DNA of 64,000 nucleotides from an uncultured Clostridia bacterium (GCA_937892115.1 CALAUI010000026.1:62001-126000), one strand, 5' to 3'; positions 34,501-42,786 are shown, counted from the stretch's first letter. Notes: a model not told the origin generated them from the letters alone. Numbers and translations: made by a program.

Positions 34501-34900
34501 GAAGCTTTTCATAAAGCCCGTAAAGGGTGAGCCGCCTCAGAAAAGGGAAAGTATAATTCTGATTGAGAACAAAGGCGTTGAGGGTGACTGCCACGCAAAC
34601 GGCGGTGACAGACAGGTTTGCATCGTTACGGGCGAAACGGCAGATGCGATAGATTCGTTCAAAGATAAATTCAACTGCCTTGCAAAGTTCAGCCCCAACG
34701 TTGTGCTTTCGGGAAGCCGTTCTTTTTCCGCAGGCGAAAGAATTGAAATCGGCGGCGTTATCCTGACGGTTACTTCCGCAGGCAGAGAATGTCATCAGCT
34801 GTGCGATATTCCATTCTGTCCTCTCATCAGCGGCATAATTTTCGCATCCGTCACAAAGGGCGGAGAAATCCGAATCGGAGACAAGGTAAAATATGATTGA
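34493..34900 (+). CDS. MOSC-domain protein (first copy)
   Basis: A 135-residue stand-alone MOSC domain. It has NKGVEGDCHANGGDRQVCIV, the family's beta-barrel opening, and the conserved Cys in AGRECHQLCDI; by family knowledge that Cys handles sulfur during cofactor sulfuration or transfer. It sits between moaC and moaA, overlapping each by 8 bases. Stand-alone MOSC proteins in cofactor operons have no settled role; a pyranopterin or sulfur carrier is inferred. Confidence 0.85.
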   Translation: MIEKLFIKPVKGEPPQKRESIILIENKGVEGDCHANGGDRQVCIVTGETADAIDSFKDKFNCLAKFSPNVVLSGSRSFSAGERIEIGGVILTVTSAGRECHQLCDIPFCPLISGIIFASVTKGGEIRIGDKVKYD

Positions 34901-35828
34901 TTCATTCGGCAGAAACATCAACTACATAAGAATGTCCCTTACGGACAGATGTCAGCAGAAATGCACCTACTGTGCAAGAGAAAACGGCGGAGTCTGTATC
35001 AGGGAAAACGAAATGACAGCCGACGATTTTATCTTTGCGGCTGAGGTTTTCGCTTCTCTCGGCTTCAGAAAAATCCGTCTGACCGGCGGCGAGCCCCTGC
35101 TGAGAAAAGATATAATTCAAATCGTAAGAGGCATCTCCGGGCTGAATTGCTATGACGATATTTCGCTCACCACAAACGGTCTTGAGCTTACAAAGCTGTG
35201 TGATGCTCTGAAAGAAGCGGGGCTTGACAGAATAAACGTAAGTCTTGACTCCACAGACGGCGATGAATACAGAAAAATAACGGGAGCAGACCCCGTACCC
35301 GTCATTGAGGGAATAAAAAAAGCGGTATGCACTTTTGATACGGTCAAAATCAATTCCGTTCTCATCAAGGGGATAAACGATAATCCCGACGGCATTATTT
35401 CGCTTGCAAGGGATTATCCCGTCACGGTGCGGTTCATAGAGCTTATGCCCATGGGAGGAAAGGGAGAGGGAATCAGCGGCAGCGAAATTCTCGCCGGATA
35501 TCCTTTTCTCGTTCCCGACGCAAAGGAGGATATCCACTCCCCCGAAACGGTTTATTCGGCAGAGGGATTCAGAGGAAAAATCGGCTTCATAAATCCCGTC
35601 AGCAATTCATTCTGTAAAAACTGCAACAGAATGCGTCTGACCTGGGACGGCAAGCTTCGTCCCTGCCTCGGCGTTGATTTTGAAATTGACGTCAGAAGTG
35701 CGATAACGGAGCGTGACAGAGAAAGACTTGCTTCACTCATTGAAAAAGCGGTTTCCGAAAAGCCGGAGAAAAACCGGTTTGACGATAATTTCACTTCCGA
35801 AAGACCCATGAGAGGTATAGGTGGCTGA
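34893..35828 (+). CDS. moaA: GTP 3',8-cyclase MoaA
   Basis: A 311-residue radical SAM enzyme. The N-terminal cluster is C20xxxC24xxC27 in DRCQQKCTYCARE; the second cluster is CKNCNRMRLTWDGKLRPC (CxxC-x13-C) near residue 240. SAM-binding GGEP (LTGGEPLLR) and the C-terminal GG tail (MRGIGG) needed for activity are present. It starts pyranopterin synthesis from GTP. Slightly short for the family but complete. It overlaps both neighbours by 8 bases. Confidence 0.97.
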   Translation: MIDSFGRNINYIRMSLTDRCQQKCTYCARENGGVCIRENEMTADDFIFAAEVFASLGFRKIRLTGGEPLLRKDIIQIVRGISGLNCYDDISLTTNGLELTKLCDALKEAGLDRINVSLDSTDGDEYRKITGADPVPVIEGIKKAVCTFDTVKINSVLIKGINDNPDGIISLARDYPVTVRFIELMPMGGKGEGISGSEILAGYPFLVPDAKEDIHSPETVYSAEGFRGKIGFINPVSNSFCKNCNRMRLTWDGKLRPCLGVDFEIDVRSAITERDRERLASLIEKAVSEKPEKNRFDDNFTSERPMRGIGG

Positions 35829-36288
35829 GATGGCAAAGATAATTTCAATAAACAAAAGTGAAATAAAGGGAGTGCTGAAGACTCCCTCCGACAAGGGCGT
35901 ACTCCTTAAGAACAAAGGACTTGAGGGCGACGCACACGCCGACGGCACCCACCGTCAGTTAAGCCTGCTGGCAAAGGAAAGCTACGACAAAATGGAGGCG
36001 CTGGGCGTCACCGGTCTTCATTGGGGCTCCTTTGCGGAAAATATAACAACGGAAGGAATCTCTCTGTATACCCTCCCTGTCGGTACACGTCTTTTACTGG
36101 GAAAATGTGAGGTCGAGGTAACACAGATAGGAAAACAGTGTCACGGAGACTGTGAAATATACAAAAAGGCAGGCACCTGCGTAATGCCGAAAGAAGGCAT
36201 TTTTGTCCGCATTCTTAAAGGCGGAGAAATCGGTGCAGGCGACGAAATCAGAATCACGGAAACAAAAACCGAAAATCAGGTAATATAA
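35821..36288 (+). CDS. MOSC-domain protein (second copy)
   Basis: A 155-residue MOSC domain related to the first copy: LLKNKGLEGDAHADGTHRQLSLL, then HWGSFAENITTEGI and the conserved Cys in IGKQCHGDCEI. The GTG start at 35821, with AGAGG 5 bases upstream, reproduces the 8-base overlap seen at the two preceding junctions; an ATG at 35830 is the alternative and would shorten the protein by 3 residues. It closes the plus arm of the tungsten island. Confidence 0.87.
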   Translation: MAEMAKIISINKSEIKGVLKTPSDKGVLLKNKGLEGDAHADGTHRQLSLLAKESYDKMEALGVTGLHWGSFAENITTEGISLYTLPVGTRLLLGKCEVEVTQIGKQCHGDCEIYKKAGTCVMPKEGIFVRILKGGEIGAGDEIRITETKTENQVI

Positions 36289-36302
36289 GTCAGGAGAATG
36301 TT

Positions 36303-37400
36303 ATGAACGGTAAAATATTGCGCTTCGGCATTATCGGCTGCGGACGCGGTGCCGCCGTTGCGGCATGCGGTTTCAAAAATCCGAAATGCAAAATAGTTGC
36401 GGCCTGCGACCACAACGAAAAAGTACTTGCACATTGTAAGGAATACTTTGAATCAATGGACGAAAACGACGTCATATATCTGAACGATTACGACGAAATG
36501 CTTCGTATGGATATTGACGCCGTCATAGTCGCAACCGAGGCGGTTTATCACGTTCCGATAGTAAAAAAAGCATTTGAAGCGGGAAAGCACGTTCTGTGTG
36601 AGATTCCGTCAATTACAAGTATTGAAGAGGTATATGAGCTCAGAAAAATAACGTCCGAACATCCCGATCTGATATACATGGCGGCGGAAAACTGCTGCTA
36701 CTGGGCATTTATTGAAACGTGGAAGAAAATGCGTGAAAAGGGCGAATTCGGTGACGTTGTTTTTGCCGAGGCGGAATACCTTCACAGCATAAATCCCGAG
36801 GAATTTTCTCCCGATAATTACCCCGAGGGACACTGGCGTACATACATTTCCGCAATCAAGTATTCCACCCACGAGCTGGGGCCGCTTCTCTACATCATGG
36901 ATGACCACTGTGTCGACGTTTCGTGCAAGACATCGGATGTTATATACAATCCGTATTTCCCGAAAAAGAATTCAACCGCCATTGCGATTTTCAAAACAGA
37001 GAAGGGTGCGGTAATAAAATTGCTTGTCAGCTTCGGTGCATATACAAGCTACGACCACAATTACCGTTTGTGCGGTACACGCGGCTCTATTGAAACGGAC
37101 AGACGAACGATAGTTGACAACGCCCACAGCTTCGCAAACCTTGCAAGCATACCGGGTACGTTTTCGCAAAAAATAGAAATCCCCGTTGCGACGGCATATC
37201 TTGATGAATACGGCAACTGCAATGCCTTCGGTCACGGAGGCGGAGATTCCCGTATGTTTGCGGATTTTGTTGACTGCGTGCTTGAGAATAAAAAGCCGGT
37301 CCTTGACGTGGATTTCGCAATCAGAATGTCTCTTCCCGGAATCATGGCAAGTCAGTCCGCAGAGCAGAACGGAGCAAACATTGAAATACCGGATATCTGA
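36303..37400 (+). CDS. Gfo/Idh/MocA-family oxidoreductase with altered EKP motif
   Basis: A 365-residue protein with the Rossmann motif GIIGCGRGAAVAA (9-21) and the alpha/beta C-terminal domain. The usual EKP at the end of the cofactor domain reads C-E-I-P (HVLCEIPSITSIEEV), so the catalytic/cofactor Lys is replaced by Ile. The segment TFSTHELGPLLYI-like YSTHELGPLLYIMDD corresponds to the usual DxGxH/Y helix. Either it uses a non-standard mechanism or it is not a dehydrogenase. AGGAG precedes the ATG, only 14 bases after the MOSC gene, so it may be read through from the tungsten operon, though its function looks unrelated. Confidence 0.8.
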   Translation: MNGKILRFGIIGCGRGAAVAACGFKNPKCKIVAACDHNEKVLAHCKEYFESMDENDVIYLNDYDEMLRMDIDAVIVATEAVYHVPIVKKAFEAGKHVLCEIPSITSIEEVYELRKITSEHPDLIYMAAENCCYWAFIETWKKMREKGEFGDVVFAEAEYLHSINPEEFSPDNYPEGHWRTYISAIKYSTHELGPLLYIMDDHCVDVSCKTSDVIYNPYFPKKNSTAIAIFKTEKGAVIKLLVSFGAYTSYDHNYRLCGTRGSIETDRRTIVDNAHSFANLASIPGTFSQKIEIPVATAYLDEYGNCNAFGHGGGDSRMFADFVDCVLENKKPVLDVDFAIRMSLPGIMASQSAEQNGANIEIPDI

Positions 37401-37430
37401 TACCGATAAGAAGTATTGACGGCAAAAGCA

Positions 37431-37478
37431 TACCCGCCGGAGAGGAAACCGAATCCTTTCCGACGGGTAAATCATTTT
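37431..37478. terminator. Terminator between convergent Gfo/Idh and histidine phosphatase genes
   Basis: ACCCGcCGGAgAGG / CCTTTCCGACGGGT stem with two mismatches around a 9-base loop, followed by TTTTTT on the plus strand. The minus direction is also possible. Confidence 0.75.
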
Positions 37479-37503
37479 TTATGTTTGCATTTCAGCGGCA
37501 TTT

Positions 37504-38181
37504 TTATTTTACAAGGTGGCTTGTATCGTTGATATAATCAAATATCACGTCTCCGTTGGGATTCTCGCCCGGCTCATAGAACGAAATCTTCGTCACTCCG
37601 GTATTGGATATCCTGATATCGTAATTCGGCTCTTTATCACGGTAGCCGAAGATATAAAAGATGATATATGTAAGAAATCCCGCATGGGAAACAAGCACGA
37701 CTTTTTCGCCTTTTGTAAAATATCTTTCAACGTAGTCAAGTACCCTTTTTGCCCGCTCAAAGTACCTTTCCTCATTTTCACGGGGAGTTTCGTCGGGAAC
37801 AGCCGTCCTTGTATATTCCCCGTATTCCTTTGCGGGAACGATATGGCACGAATATTTTTTCAGTTTCTCATAGGGCACACCGTTATATTCGGGGCTGACG
37901 CCGATTTCACATAAATCCGGCATGGCGTAAAGGGGCTGATTTCTGTCACCGAGAAATTCCGCGGCGGTCATGGTCGCTCTGCGCAGAGGACTGCAGAAAA
38001 TATAATCATATTTCTCGCCTCTATGGTATTCTCCTAATTTTTTCGCCTGCATGATGCCGTTTTCCGTCAGCTCGGGGTCGTGCTTATCAATGAAGGTTTC
38101 CGCATTGAAGCCGTCAATGTTGCAGAAGCTTTCGCCGTGTCTGATAAGATAAAGCTCTCTGATAAGTTTATATTCCGCCAT
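37504..38181 (-). CDS. Histidine phosphatase-family protein
   Basis: A 225-residue phosphoglycerate-mutase-like phosphatase. The catalytic RHG is in LYLIRHGES (about 10-17), with a second-site SPLRRA and the distal catalytic His in LVSHAGFLT. The start at 38181 has AAGGAAG upstream; an extension to 38295 would run through the promoter and the divergent gene. It is divergent from another histidine phosphatase, 112 bases away, so the two may be paralogues with related substrates. Confidence 0.87.
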   Translation of the reverse strand: MAEYKLIRELYLIRHGESFCNIDGFNAETFIDKHDPELTENGIMQAKKLGEYHRGEKYDYIFCSPLRRATMTAAEFLGDRNQPLYAMPDLCEIGVSPEYNGVPYEKLKKYSCHIVPAKEYGEYTRTAVPDETPRENEERYFERAKRVLDYVERYFTKGEKVVLVSHAGFLTYIIFYIFGYRDKEPNYDIRISNTGVTKISFYEPGENPNGDVIFDYINDTSHLVK

Positions 38182-38209
38182 ATTTTCACTTCCTTGTTTT
38201 ACTGAAAAT

Positions 38210-38238
38210 ACTATACCATCCGCTCTCTGAAATAACAA
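38210..38238 (-). promoter_or_regulatory. Promoter of the minus-strand histidine phosphatase
   Basis: Minus strand: -35 TTGTTA (38233-38238), 17 bases, -10 TATAGT (38210-38215). Confidence 0.6.
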
Positions 38239-38245
38239 GTGGCTG

Positions 38246-38274
38246 TTGATATTTTTCTTACCGGGCATTATAAT
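38246..38274 (+). promoter_or_regulatory. Promoter of the plus-strand histidine phosphatase
   Basis: -35 TTGATA (38246-38251), 17 bases, -10 TATAAT (38269-38274). The leader is very short, about 13 bases before the ATG. Confidence 0.7.
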
Positions 38275-38293
38275 ATATGTATGGGGTGAGTTC

Positions 38294-38818
38294 ATGATAT
38301 ACGTTGTAAGGCACGGTCAGACAGACTGGAACAAAGAAGGAAGGGTACAGAGCAGGGCGGATATTCCCCTCAACGAAACAGGAAGAGAACAGGCAAGAGA
38401 AATCCGCAGGCAATTGAACGGCATCACCTTTGACGGGGTATATTCAAGCGAGCTTTGCCGTGCGGTTGAAACCGCGGAGATTATTTCGGGAAGCGAAAGC
38501 GTTATCAGGGATGAACGGCTTTCCGAAGTGGATAACGGAAAATTTGAAGGCGTTGCGGTTTCCGAAATGGTAAAAATACGCCTTTCCCCCGATTATGATC
38601 CCGTTGAATACGGTACCGAATCACGCGAAAGCATCAGAAAGAGAGTATTTTCTTTTCTTGACGAAACCGTACCCGGATATGAAGGTAAAAACCTGCTGAT
38701 CGTTTCCCACGCCGGCACCTGCAAATACGTGCGTCTTTGGTTTGAGGGAGAGCCGGAGGACGGAGATATTGATAAGCTCATGCTGAAAAACTGTCAGGTG
38801 CTGACCTACGACAGATGA
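38294..38818 (+). CDS. Histidine phosphatase-family protein (CobC/PhoE-like)
   Basis: A 174-residue phosphatase with VVRHGQTDWNKEGRVQSRADIPLNETG at the N-terminus, the classical form of alpha-ribazole phosphatase/broad-specificity PhoE-type enzymes, and the distal His in VSHAGTCKYV. The start at 38294 has GGGGTGAG upstream; earlier in-frame codons lie in the promoter. No cobalamin genes are near, so a cobalamin role is unsupported. Confidence 0.88.
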   Translation: MIYVVRHGQTDWNKEGRVQSRADIPLNETGREQAREIRRQLNGITFDGVYSSELCRAVETAEIISGSESVIRDERLSEVDNGKFEGVAVSEMVKIRLSPDYDPVEYGTESRESIRKRVFSFLDETVPGYEGKNLLIVSHAGTCKYVRLWFEGEPEDGDIDKLMLKNCQVLTYDR

Positions 38819-38822
38819 ATTT

Positions 38823-38855
38823 ACGGCGTACCGCCCGGTATGCCGTTTTATTTTT
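38823..38855 (+). terminator. Rho-independent terminator after the histidine phosphatase
   Basis: ACGGCgTACC / GGTAtGCCGT hairpin with a short loop and a T-rich tail. Confidence 0.75.
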
Positions 38856-38925
38856 TCGCTCTGCAACAAAAAAGACAGAATTTCACACTGATATTTATAA
38901 AAAGAAAAAATCACATTTTATCGGA

Positions 38926-38954
38926 TTGACTTTATATATTAAATATGTTAGAAT
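38926..38954 (+). promoter_or_regulatory. Promoter of the DUF4474-like gene pair
   Basis: -35 TTGACT (38926-38931), 17 bases, -10 TAGAAT (38949-38954). Confidence 0.7.
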
Positions 38955-39012
38955 GCATCTAATAATGCCGTATTATTCCGTTTACGGCATCTATTCAAAA
39001 GGATGGAAAGCT

Positions 39013-40128
39013 ATGAAAAGAAAAAATGACATTAACATTCCGCTGATTGCGGCGGCTGTTGTTTTTGTCGGTCTGATTGCCGTAGTTGCGGTGCTTGGCA
39101 TAAAAGCAGGCAACAGCGGCCGTGTCAGAGGTAAAACGGAGGATACCACAACGGCGGCGACAGAATCAACCACCGAGAAGGAAAGCTCCTCTCTTTCGGT
39201 TGACGAAAGCTCTCTGACCGACGAAAGCATAACCGAAGAAACCGGAAGCAGTGCAGTTTACACCGGTACTTATTCAACAAAGAAATCGTCAGGCACCTCA
39301 GCCGCTCCGAAGACAAGCATAGTCGAAAAGACGGTGACCAAGCTTCAGACTACTGCCGCGGCAGTCGTAAGCACCACGATAATGAACGGTGCGGAGGTAC
39401 CCGTTTACGAGCAGGAAGACCTCAAGAAGGGCTCTGCCAACAAGGACACCACCGCAGGCACCAATACCAAGCTCACGGCGGATATGACCTTTGCGGGGCT
39501 TTACACAAAGGGCTATGACGTTTACGGCCCCAAGTCTTTCATATATAATGATGACACTTCACCGAACTGTACCCAGAGAAAGTTCGGCTACAATAAATTC
39601 TACGATTTCGGCGCAAATCTCATTGATTTCTCAATTGATACGGTACGCATCAAGTTCACCTATGCGGGAAAGCCCTATATGATTCAGATGTGGAAGGGTC
39701 AGTACATTTCGGGTGATATCGGTACGGTAGGCGGCGAGGTGGGCATCTACACGAGAGACCCCAAAAAGGCCTACACCGCAAGTCACTATGACTGTGCCGC
39801 GGAAAGCGACTGGCTCAACTGTGAGATGACGATTTTCTGGGATGATGACGGTGACGGAGTATACACTCCCCAGTTCACCAGAAAATATGCGACCCACTGG
39901 TGGGAAACCGGCTACGTTGACGGTCAGCTCAAAAACAAGAGAGATTCCTCTCCCCTCAGACTTATGCAGCGTATAACGTTCAAGGATGAAGCTCAGGCGG
40001 CGGCGTTTGAATCCGGCCTCGTAAGCAAGGGATTCAAATCCGTATCCGAATTTTCACCCGACGTTCCCGACACCGTAAAGCGTCAGGGCCGTGACGTTAT
40101 CTATATATGGCAATATATTAAAGAGTGA
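39013..40128 (+). CDS. Anchored protein with Thr/Ser-rich stalk and DUF4474-like domain (A)
   Basis: A 371-residue protein. After MKRKNDIN a single hydrophobic helix (about 9-32) anchors it; residues 35-140 are a Thr/Ser/Glu-rich stalk, and the C-terminal 180 residues are a compact domain (FGYNKFYDFGANLIDF, FTYAGKPYMIQMWKGQY, SDWLNCEMTIFWDDDGDGVYTP). I assign the domain to the DUF4474 type from its YMIQ-WKGQY core; no activity is known. The DDDGDG loop could bind Ca2+. The start at 39013 has AAAGGATGG upstream and removes an unsupported 66-residue extension. The next gene encodes a second copy of the same architecture. Confidence 0.8.
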   Translation: MKRKNDINIPLIAAAVVFVGLIAVVAVLGIKAGNSGRVRGKTEDTTTAATESTTEKESSSLSVDESSLTDESITEETGSSAVYTGTYSTKKSSGTSAAPKTSIVEKTVTKLQTTAAAVVSTTIMNGAEVPVYEQEDLKKGSANKDTTAGTNTKLTADMTFAGLYTKGYDVYGPKSFIYNDDTSPNCTQRKFGYNKFYDFGANLIDFSIDTVRIKFTYAGKPYMIQMWKGQYISGDIGTVGGEVGIYTRDPKKAYTASHYDCAAESDWLNCEMTIFWDDDGDGVYTPQFTRKYATHWWETGYVDGQLKNKRDSSPLRLMQRITFKDEAQAAAFESGLVSKGFKSVSEFSPDVPDTVKRQGRDVIYIWQYIKE

Positions 40129-40148
40129 CGATATACAGGAGGACAACT

Positions 40149-41258
40149 ATGAACAAAAAAATACTTATAGCTATCATCTGTGCCGTACTTGTTTTCGGCG
40201 GCGGTATCGCAGCGGTTTCAATTCTCAAGAAGGATGAGCCCGCCCGTAAAAGAAGCACAAAGGAAGAGCTCACAAGCACCACGACCGAAGTATATACCGG
40301 CAGCACGACAGAGCCCACCGAGGAATATACCGGTCCTACGGACGAAAACGGTCTCCCCGTTTTTGAAGAAAGCGAAACAGATGAAAACGGCAGCGTCATC
40401 ACTACAATAAGAAACGTAGTAAAAACGACCGCAAGGGTAGCAGGCAATTCAACAACCCGTAAAAATACAGGTACCACCAAATCATCGGGTACTACAAAGA
40501 AGAACACCGGTACCACCAAATCATCGGGTACTACAAAGAAGAACTCCAATACTACCAAAGCATCCAGCGGAACAGGTCTCGTTGATGACGTAATCGGACC
40601 CAATGCTCAGCAGTCATTCCTCGGCTACCGTAAAGCTGCCGAAGGTTATTATTACTGCGATGATAAGGATAACTGGCAGAGATACACCGGCTACAACGAA
40701 GTTTACGATAAGTGGGCAGGCGTTGCCGCCATGTACATCGACCAGGTCAGAATCCGTTTCCGTTACGAGGATAAAAACTGGATGATTCAGCTCTGGAAGG
40801 GTCAGTACGGCTTCCTTATGATCGGTGCGGAAATCGGTGTTTATACAAACACATCCTTCTCCAATGCAAACGGCGACTTCCACCATTTTGACGTTGCCCA
40901 GCAGTCCGACTGGCTGTATATGCAGCTTGACTGTTATTACAGACCCAAGGGTGACACCGGCGAATACAAGAGGGTATTCACAAGACCCTGGGATAAATAT
41001 TGGTGGGCAACCGGCTTTGTAAAGGGTCAGCTTCAGAAGTATACCGCTCCCAGAACAGAGCTCAAGACCATGAACCACATTCAGTTCAAGAGTGAAGATA
41101 TGGCTAACCTCTTTGTTGAAGGTCTCCAGAAGATCGGCTTTGCCCGTGCGGGTTCATCGGCTGCAATGCAGGACGACACCTACTTCCAGAACGGTGCCGA
41201 TGTATATGTACTTTGGGCAACAAGATATAACGATTCGTTTGACGGATACATTTCATAA
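40149..41258 (+). CDS. Anchored protein with repeat stalk and DUF4474-like domain (B)
   Basis: A 369-residue paralogue of the upstream gene: one N-terminal membrane helix (4-25), a Thr/Ser/Lys stalk to about residue 150, and the same C-terminal domain (YNEVYDKWAGVAAMYIDQVRIRF, NWMIQLWKGQY, QQSDWLYMQLDCYY). The stalk includes a nearly perfect two-copy 13-residue repeat (GTTKSSGTTKKNT). Domain identity to copy A is clear but far from complete, so the duplication is old while the stalks have evolved separately. AGGAGG precedes the ATG at 40149, 20 bases after gene A. Role unknown; surface display is inferred. Confidence 0.8.
   Translation: MNKKILIAIICAVLVFGGGIAAVSILKKDEPARKRSTKEELTSTTTEVYTGSTTEPTEEYTGPTDENGLPVFEESETDENGSVITTIRNVVKTTARVAGNSTTRKNTGTTKSSGTTKKNTGTTKSSGTTKKNSNTTKASSGTGLVDDVIGPNAQQSFLGYRKAAEGYYYCDDKDNWQRYTGYNEVYDKWAGVAAMYIDQVRIRFRYEDKNWMIQLWKGQYGFLMIGAEIGVYTNTSFSNANGDFHHFDVAQQSDWLYMQLDCYYRPKGDTGEYKRVFTRPWDKYWWATGFVKGQLQKYTAPRTELKTMNHIQFKSEDMANLFVEGLQKIGFARAGSSAAMQDDTYFQNGADVYVLWATRYNDSFDGYIS
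40470..40547 (+). repeat. Two-copy 39-base tandem repeat inside the stalk of protein B
   Basis: A 39-base unit beginning GGTACCACCAAATCATCGGG occurs at 40470-40508 and 40509-40547 with a single difference, and encodes the 13-residue stalk repeat. Near-identity at the DNA level means recent duplication or homogenisation by slippage. Confidence 0.9.
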
Positions 41259-41272
41259 ACAGCATACAGCTT

Positions 41273-41308
41273 GCCTCCCCCGATTGGATCGGGGGAGGCT
41301 TTTATTTA
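41273..41308 (+). terminator. Rho-independent terminator after the DUF4474-like pair
   Basis: Perfect 12-bp GC-rich stem GCCTCCCCCGAT / ATCGGGGGAGGC with a 3-base loop and TTTTATTT tail. Confidence 0.92.
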
Positions 41309-41338
41309 TATAATTTTCATTGAATAGGGTGAATTTCA

Positions 41339-41367
41339 TTGACATTTGCCGCATAAAAGTGTATTAT
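41339..41367 (+). promoter_or_regulatory. Promoter of glyS
   Basis: -35 TTGACA (41339-41344), 17 bases, -10 TATTAT (41362-41367). The leader of about 30 bases leaves no room for a T-box, unlike many Firmicutes tRNA-synthetase genes. Confidence 0.8.
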
Positions 41368-41403
41368 GCGTATGATTAATATTATAATGCGGGAGAATCG
41401 GTT

Positions 41404-42786
41404 ATGTTAAAGAACGAAGAAAAATCAATGGAAAAAATCGTTGCACTTTGCAAGAACAGAGGCTTCATTTTCGCAGGCAGCGACATCTACGGCGGACTTG
41501 CAAATACCTGGGACTACGGCCCTCTCGGCTCAAGACTCAAGAACAATGTCAAGGACACCTGGCGCAAAAGATTCATCCAGGAAAGAAAGAACAGCTACGA
41601 AGTAGATGCCGACATCCTTATGCACCCCAGAGTATGGGAAGCAAGCGGTCATGTTGCATCCTTCTCTGACCCTCTTCTTGACTGTAAGGAATGCAAAATG
41701 CGTCACAGAGCAGATAACCTTATTGACGATTTTGACCCCGATGCACATGCAGACGGCATGACAAAGGAAGAAATGTTTGACTACATCAAGGCACATTCAA
41801 TTCCCTGCCCCAACTGCGGCAAGCACAACTTTACAGACATCAGGGAATTCAACCTTATGTTCCAGACCTTCAGAGGCGTTACAAACGACTCCAAGAGCGT
41901 AATTTATCTGCGTCCCGAAAATGCTCAGGGCGAATACGTTAACTTCCTTAACGTTCAGCGTTCAATGAGAGCAAAGCTTCCCTTCTCCATCGGTCAGATA
42001 GGTAAGGCATTCAGAAATGAAATCACACCGGGCAACTTCACCTTCAGAACAATCGAATTTGAGCAGATGGAGTTTCAGACCTTCTGTAAGGAAGGAACGG
42101 ACAACGAGCTTTACGAGTATTTCAAGCAGTATGGCCGTCAGTATTTTGAAGATCTCGGTCTTCCTTCAGACCATCTTCGTTACCACGACCACGAGAAGCT
42201 CGCTCACTACGCAAAGGCCGCTTGTGATATAGAATTCCTCTTCCCCTTCGGCTGGGGCGAAATCAACGGCACACACAACAGAACGAACTTTGACCTTACA
42301 AGACATCAGGAATACAGCGGCAAGACCCAGGAATATCTTGACCCCGAAACAAACGAGAAGTTTATTCCCTTCATCATCGAGTCAACCTACGGTCTTGACA
42401 GAACGGTACTCGCTCTCCTCTGCGAAGCTTACGATGAGGAAGTAATTGATGCGGAAAAGAACGACACCAGAGTTGTTCTTCACCTCAATCCCGCAATCGC
42501 ACCCTTCAAGGCATCCGTTCTTCCCCTTTCAAAGAAGCTCAGCGACAACGCTCTTGAGATTTACAATAAGCTCTCAAAGAAATTTATGGTTGACTTTGAC
42601 GAAACGGGTTCAATCGGCAAGAGATACCGCAGAGAGGACGAAATCGGTACTCCCATCTGTATCACTTACGACTTTGACTCCGTTGAAGACGGCTGTGTAA
42701 CGGTCAGAGACAGAGACACCATGGAGCAGGAAAGAATTTCCGTTGACGCTCTTGAAGATTACATTGCATCCAAAATCAATTTCTGA
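41404..42786 (+). CDS. glyS: Glycyl-tRNA synthetase (dimeric, single-chain type)
   Basis: A 460-residue class II synthetase of the alpha2 type found in eukaryotes, archaea and many Firmicutes. Recognisable parts are the N-terminal GFIFAGSDIYGG...WDYGPLG, a zinc-like CKECKMRHRAD...CPNCGKHNF insertion, motif 2 (FRNEITPGNFTFRTIEFEQMEF), motif 3 (STYGLDRTVLALL) and a C-terminal anticodon-binding domain (VVLHLNPAIAPFKASVLPL). It charges tRNA-Gly. GGGAGA precedes the ATG by 8 bases. No terminator follows; the decarboxylase operon starts 29 bases later with its own AGGAG. Confidence 0.96.
   Translation: MLKNEEKSMEKIVALCKNRGFIFAGSDIYGGLANTWDYGPLGSRLKNNVKDTWRKRFIQERKNSYEVDADILMHPRVWEASGHVASFSDPLLDCKECKMRHRADNLIDDFDPDAHADGMTKEEMFDYIKAHSIPCPNCGKHNFTDIREFNLMFQTFRGVTNDSKSVIYLRPENAQGEYVNFLNVQRSMRAKLPFSIGQIGKAFRNEITPGNFTFRTIEFEQMEFQTFCKEGTDNELYEYFKQYGRQYFEDLGLPSDHLRYHDHEKLAHYAKAACDIEFLFPFGWGEINGTHNRTNFDLTRHQEYSGKTQEYLDPETNEKFIPFIIESTYGLDRTVLALLCEAYDEEVIDAEKNDTRVVLHLNPAIAPFKASVLPLSKKLSDNALEIYNKLSKKFMVDFDETGSIGKRYRREDEIGTPICITYDFDSVEDGCVTVRDRDTMEQERISVDALEDYIASKINF

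Noticed and set aside
36609..37475. Antisense frames inside the Gfo/Idh gene
   Set aside because: They are shadows of the plus-strand gene, which has a good start and Rossmann motif.
38815..39012. N-terminal extension of the first DUF4474-like protein
   Set aside because: The extension covers a terminator and the promoter and has no ribosome binding site; ATG at 39013 has one and begins with a proper membrane anchor.
40470..40547. CRISPR-like direct repeats
   Set aside because: Two adjacent 39-base units without spacers, in frame with a Thr/Lys-rich stalk; it is a coding tandem repeat.
41368..41403. T-box leader for glyS
   Set aside because: The near-consensus promoter leaves a leader of about 30 bases, too short for a T-box.
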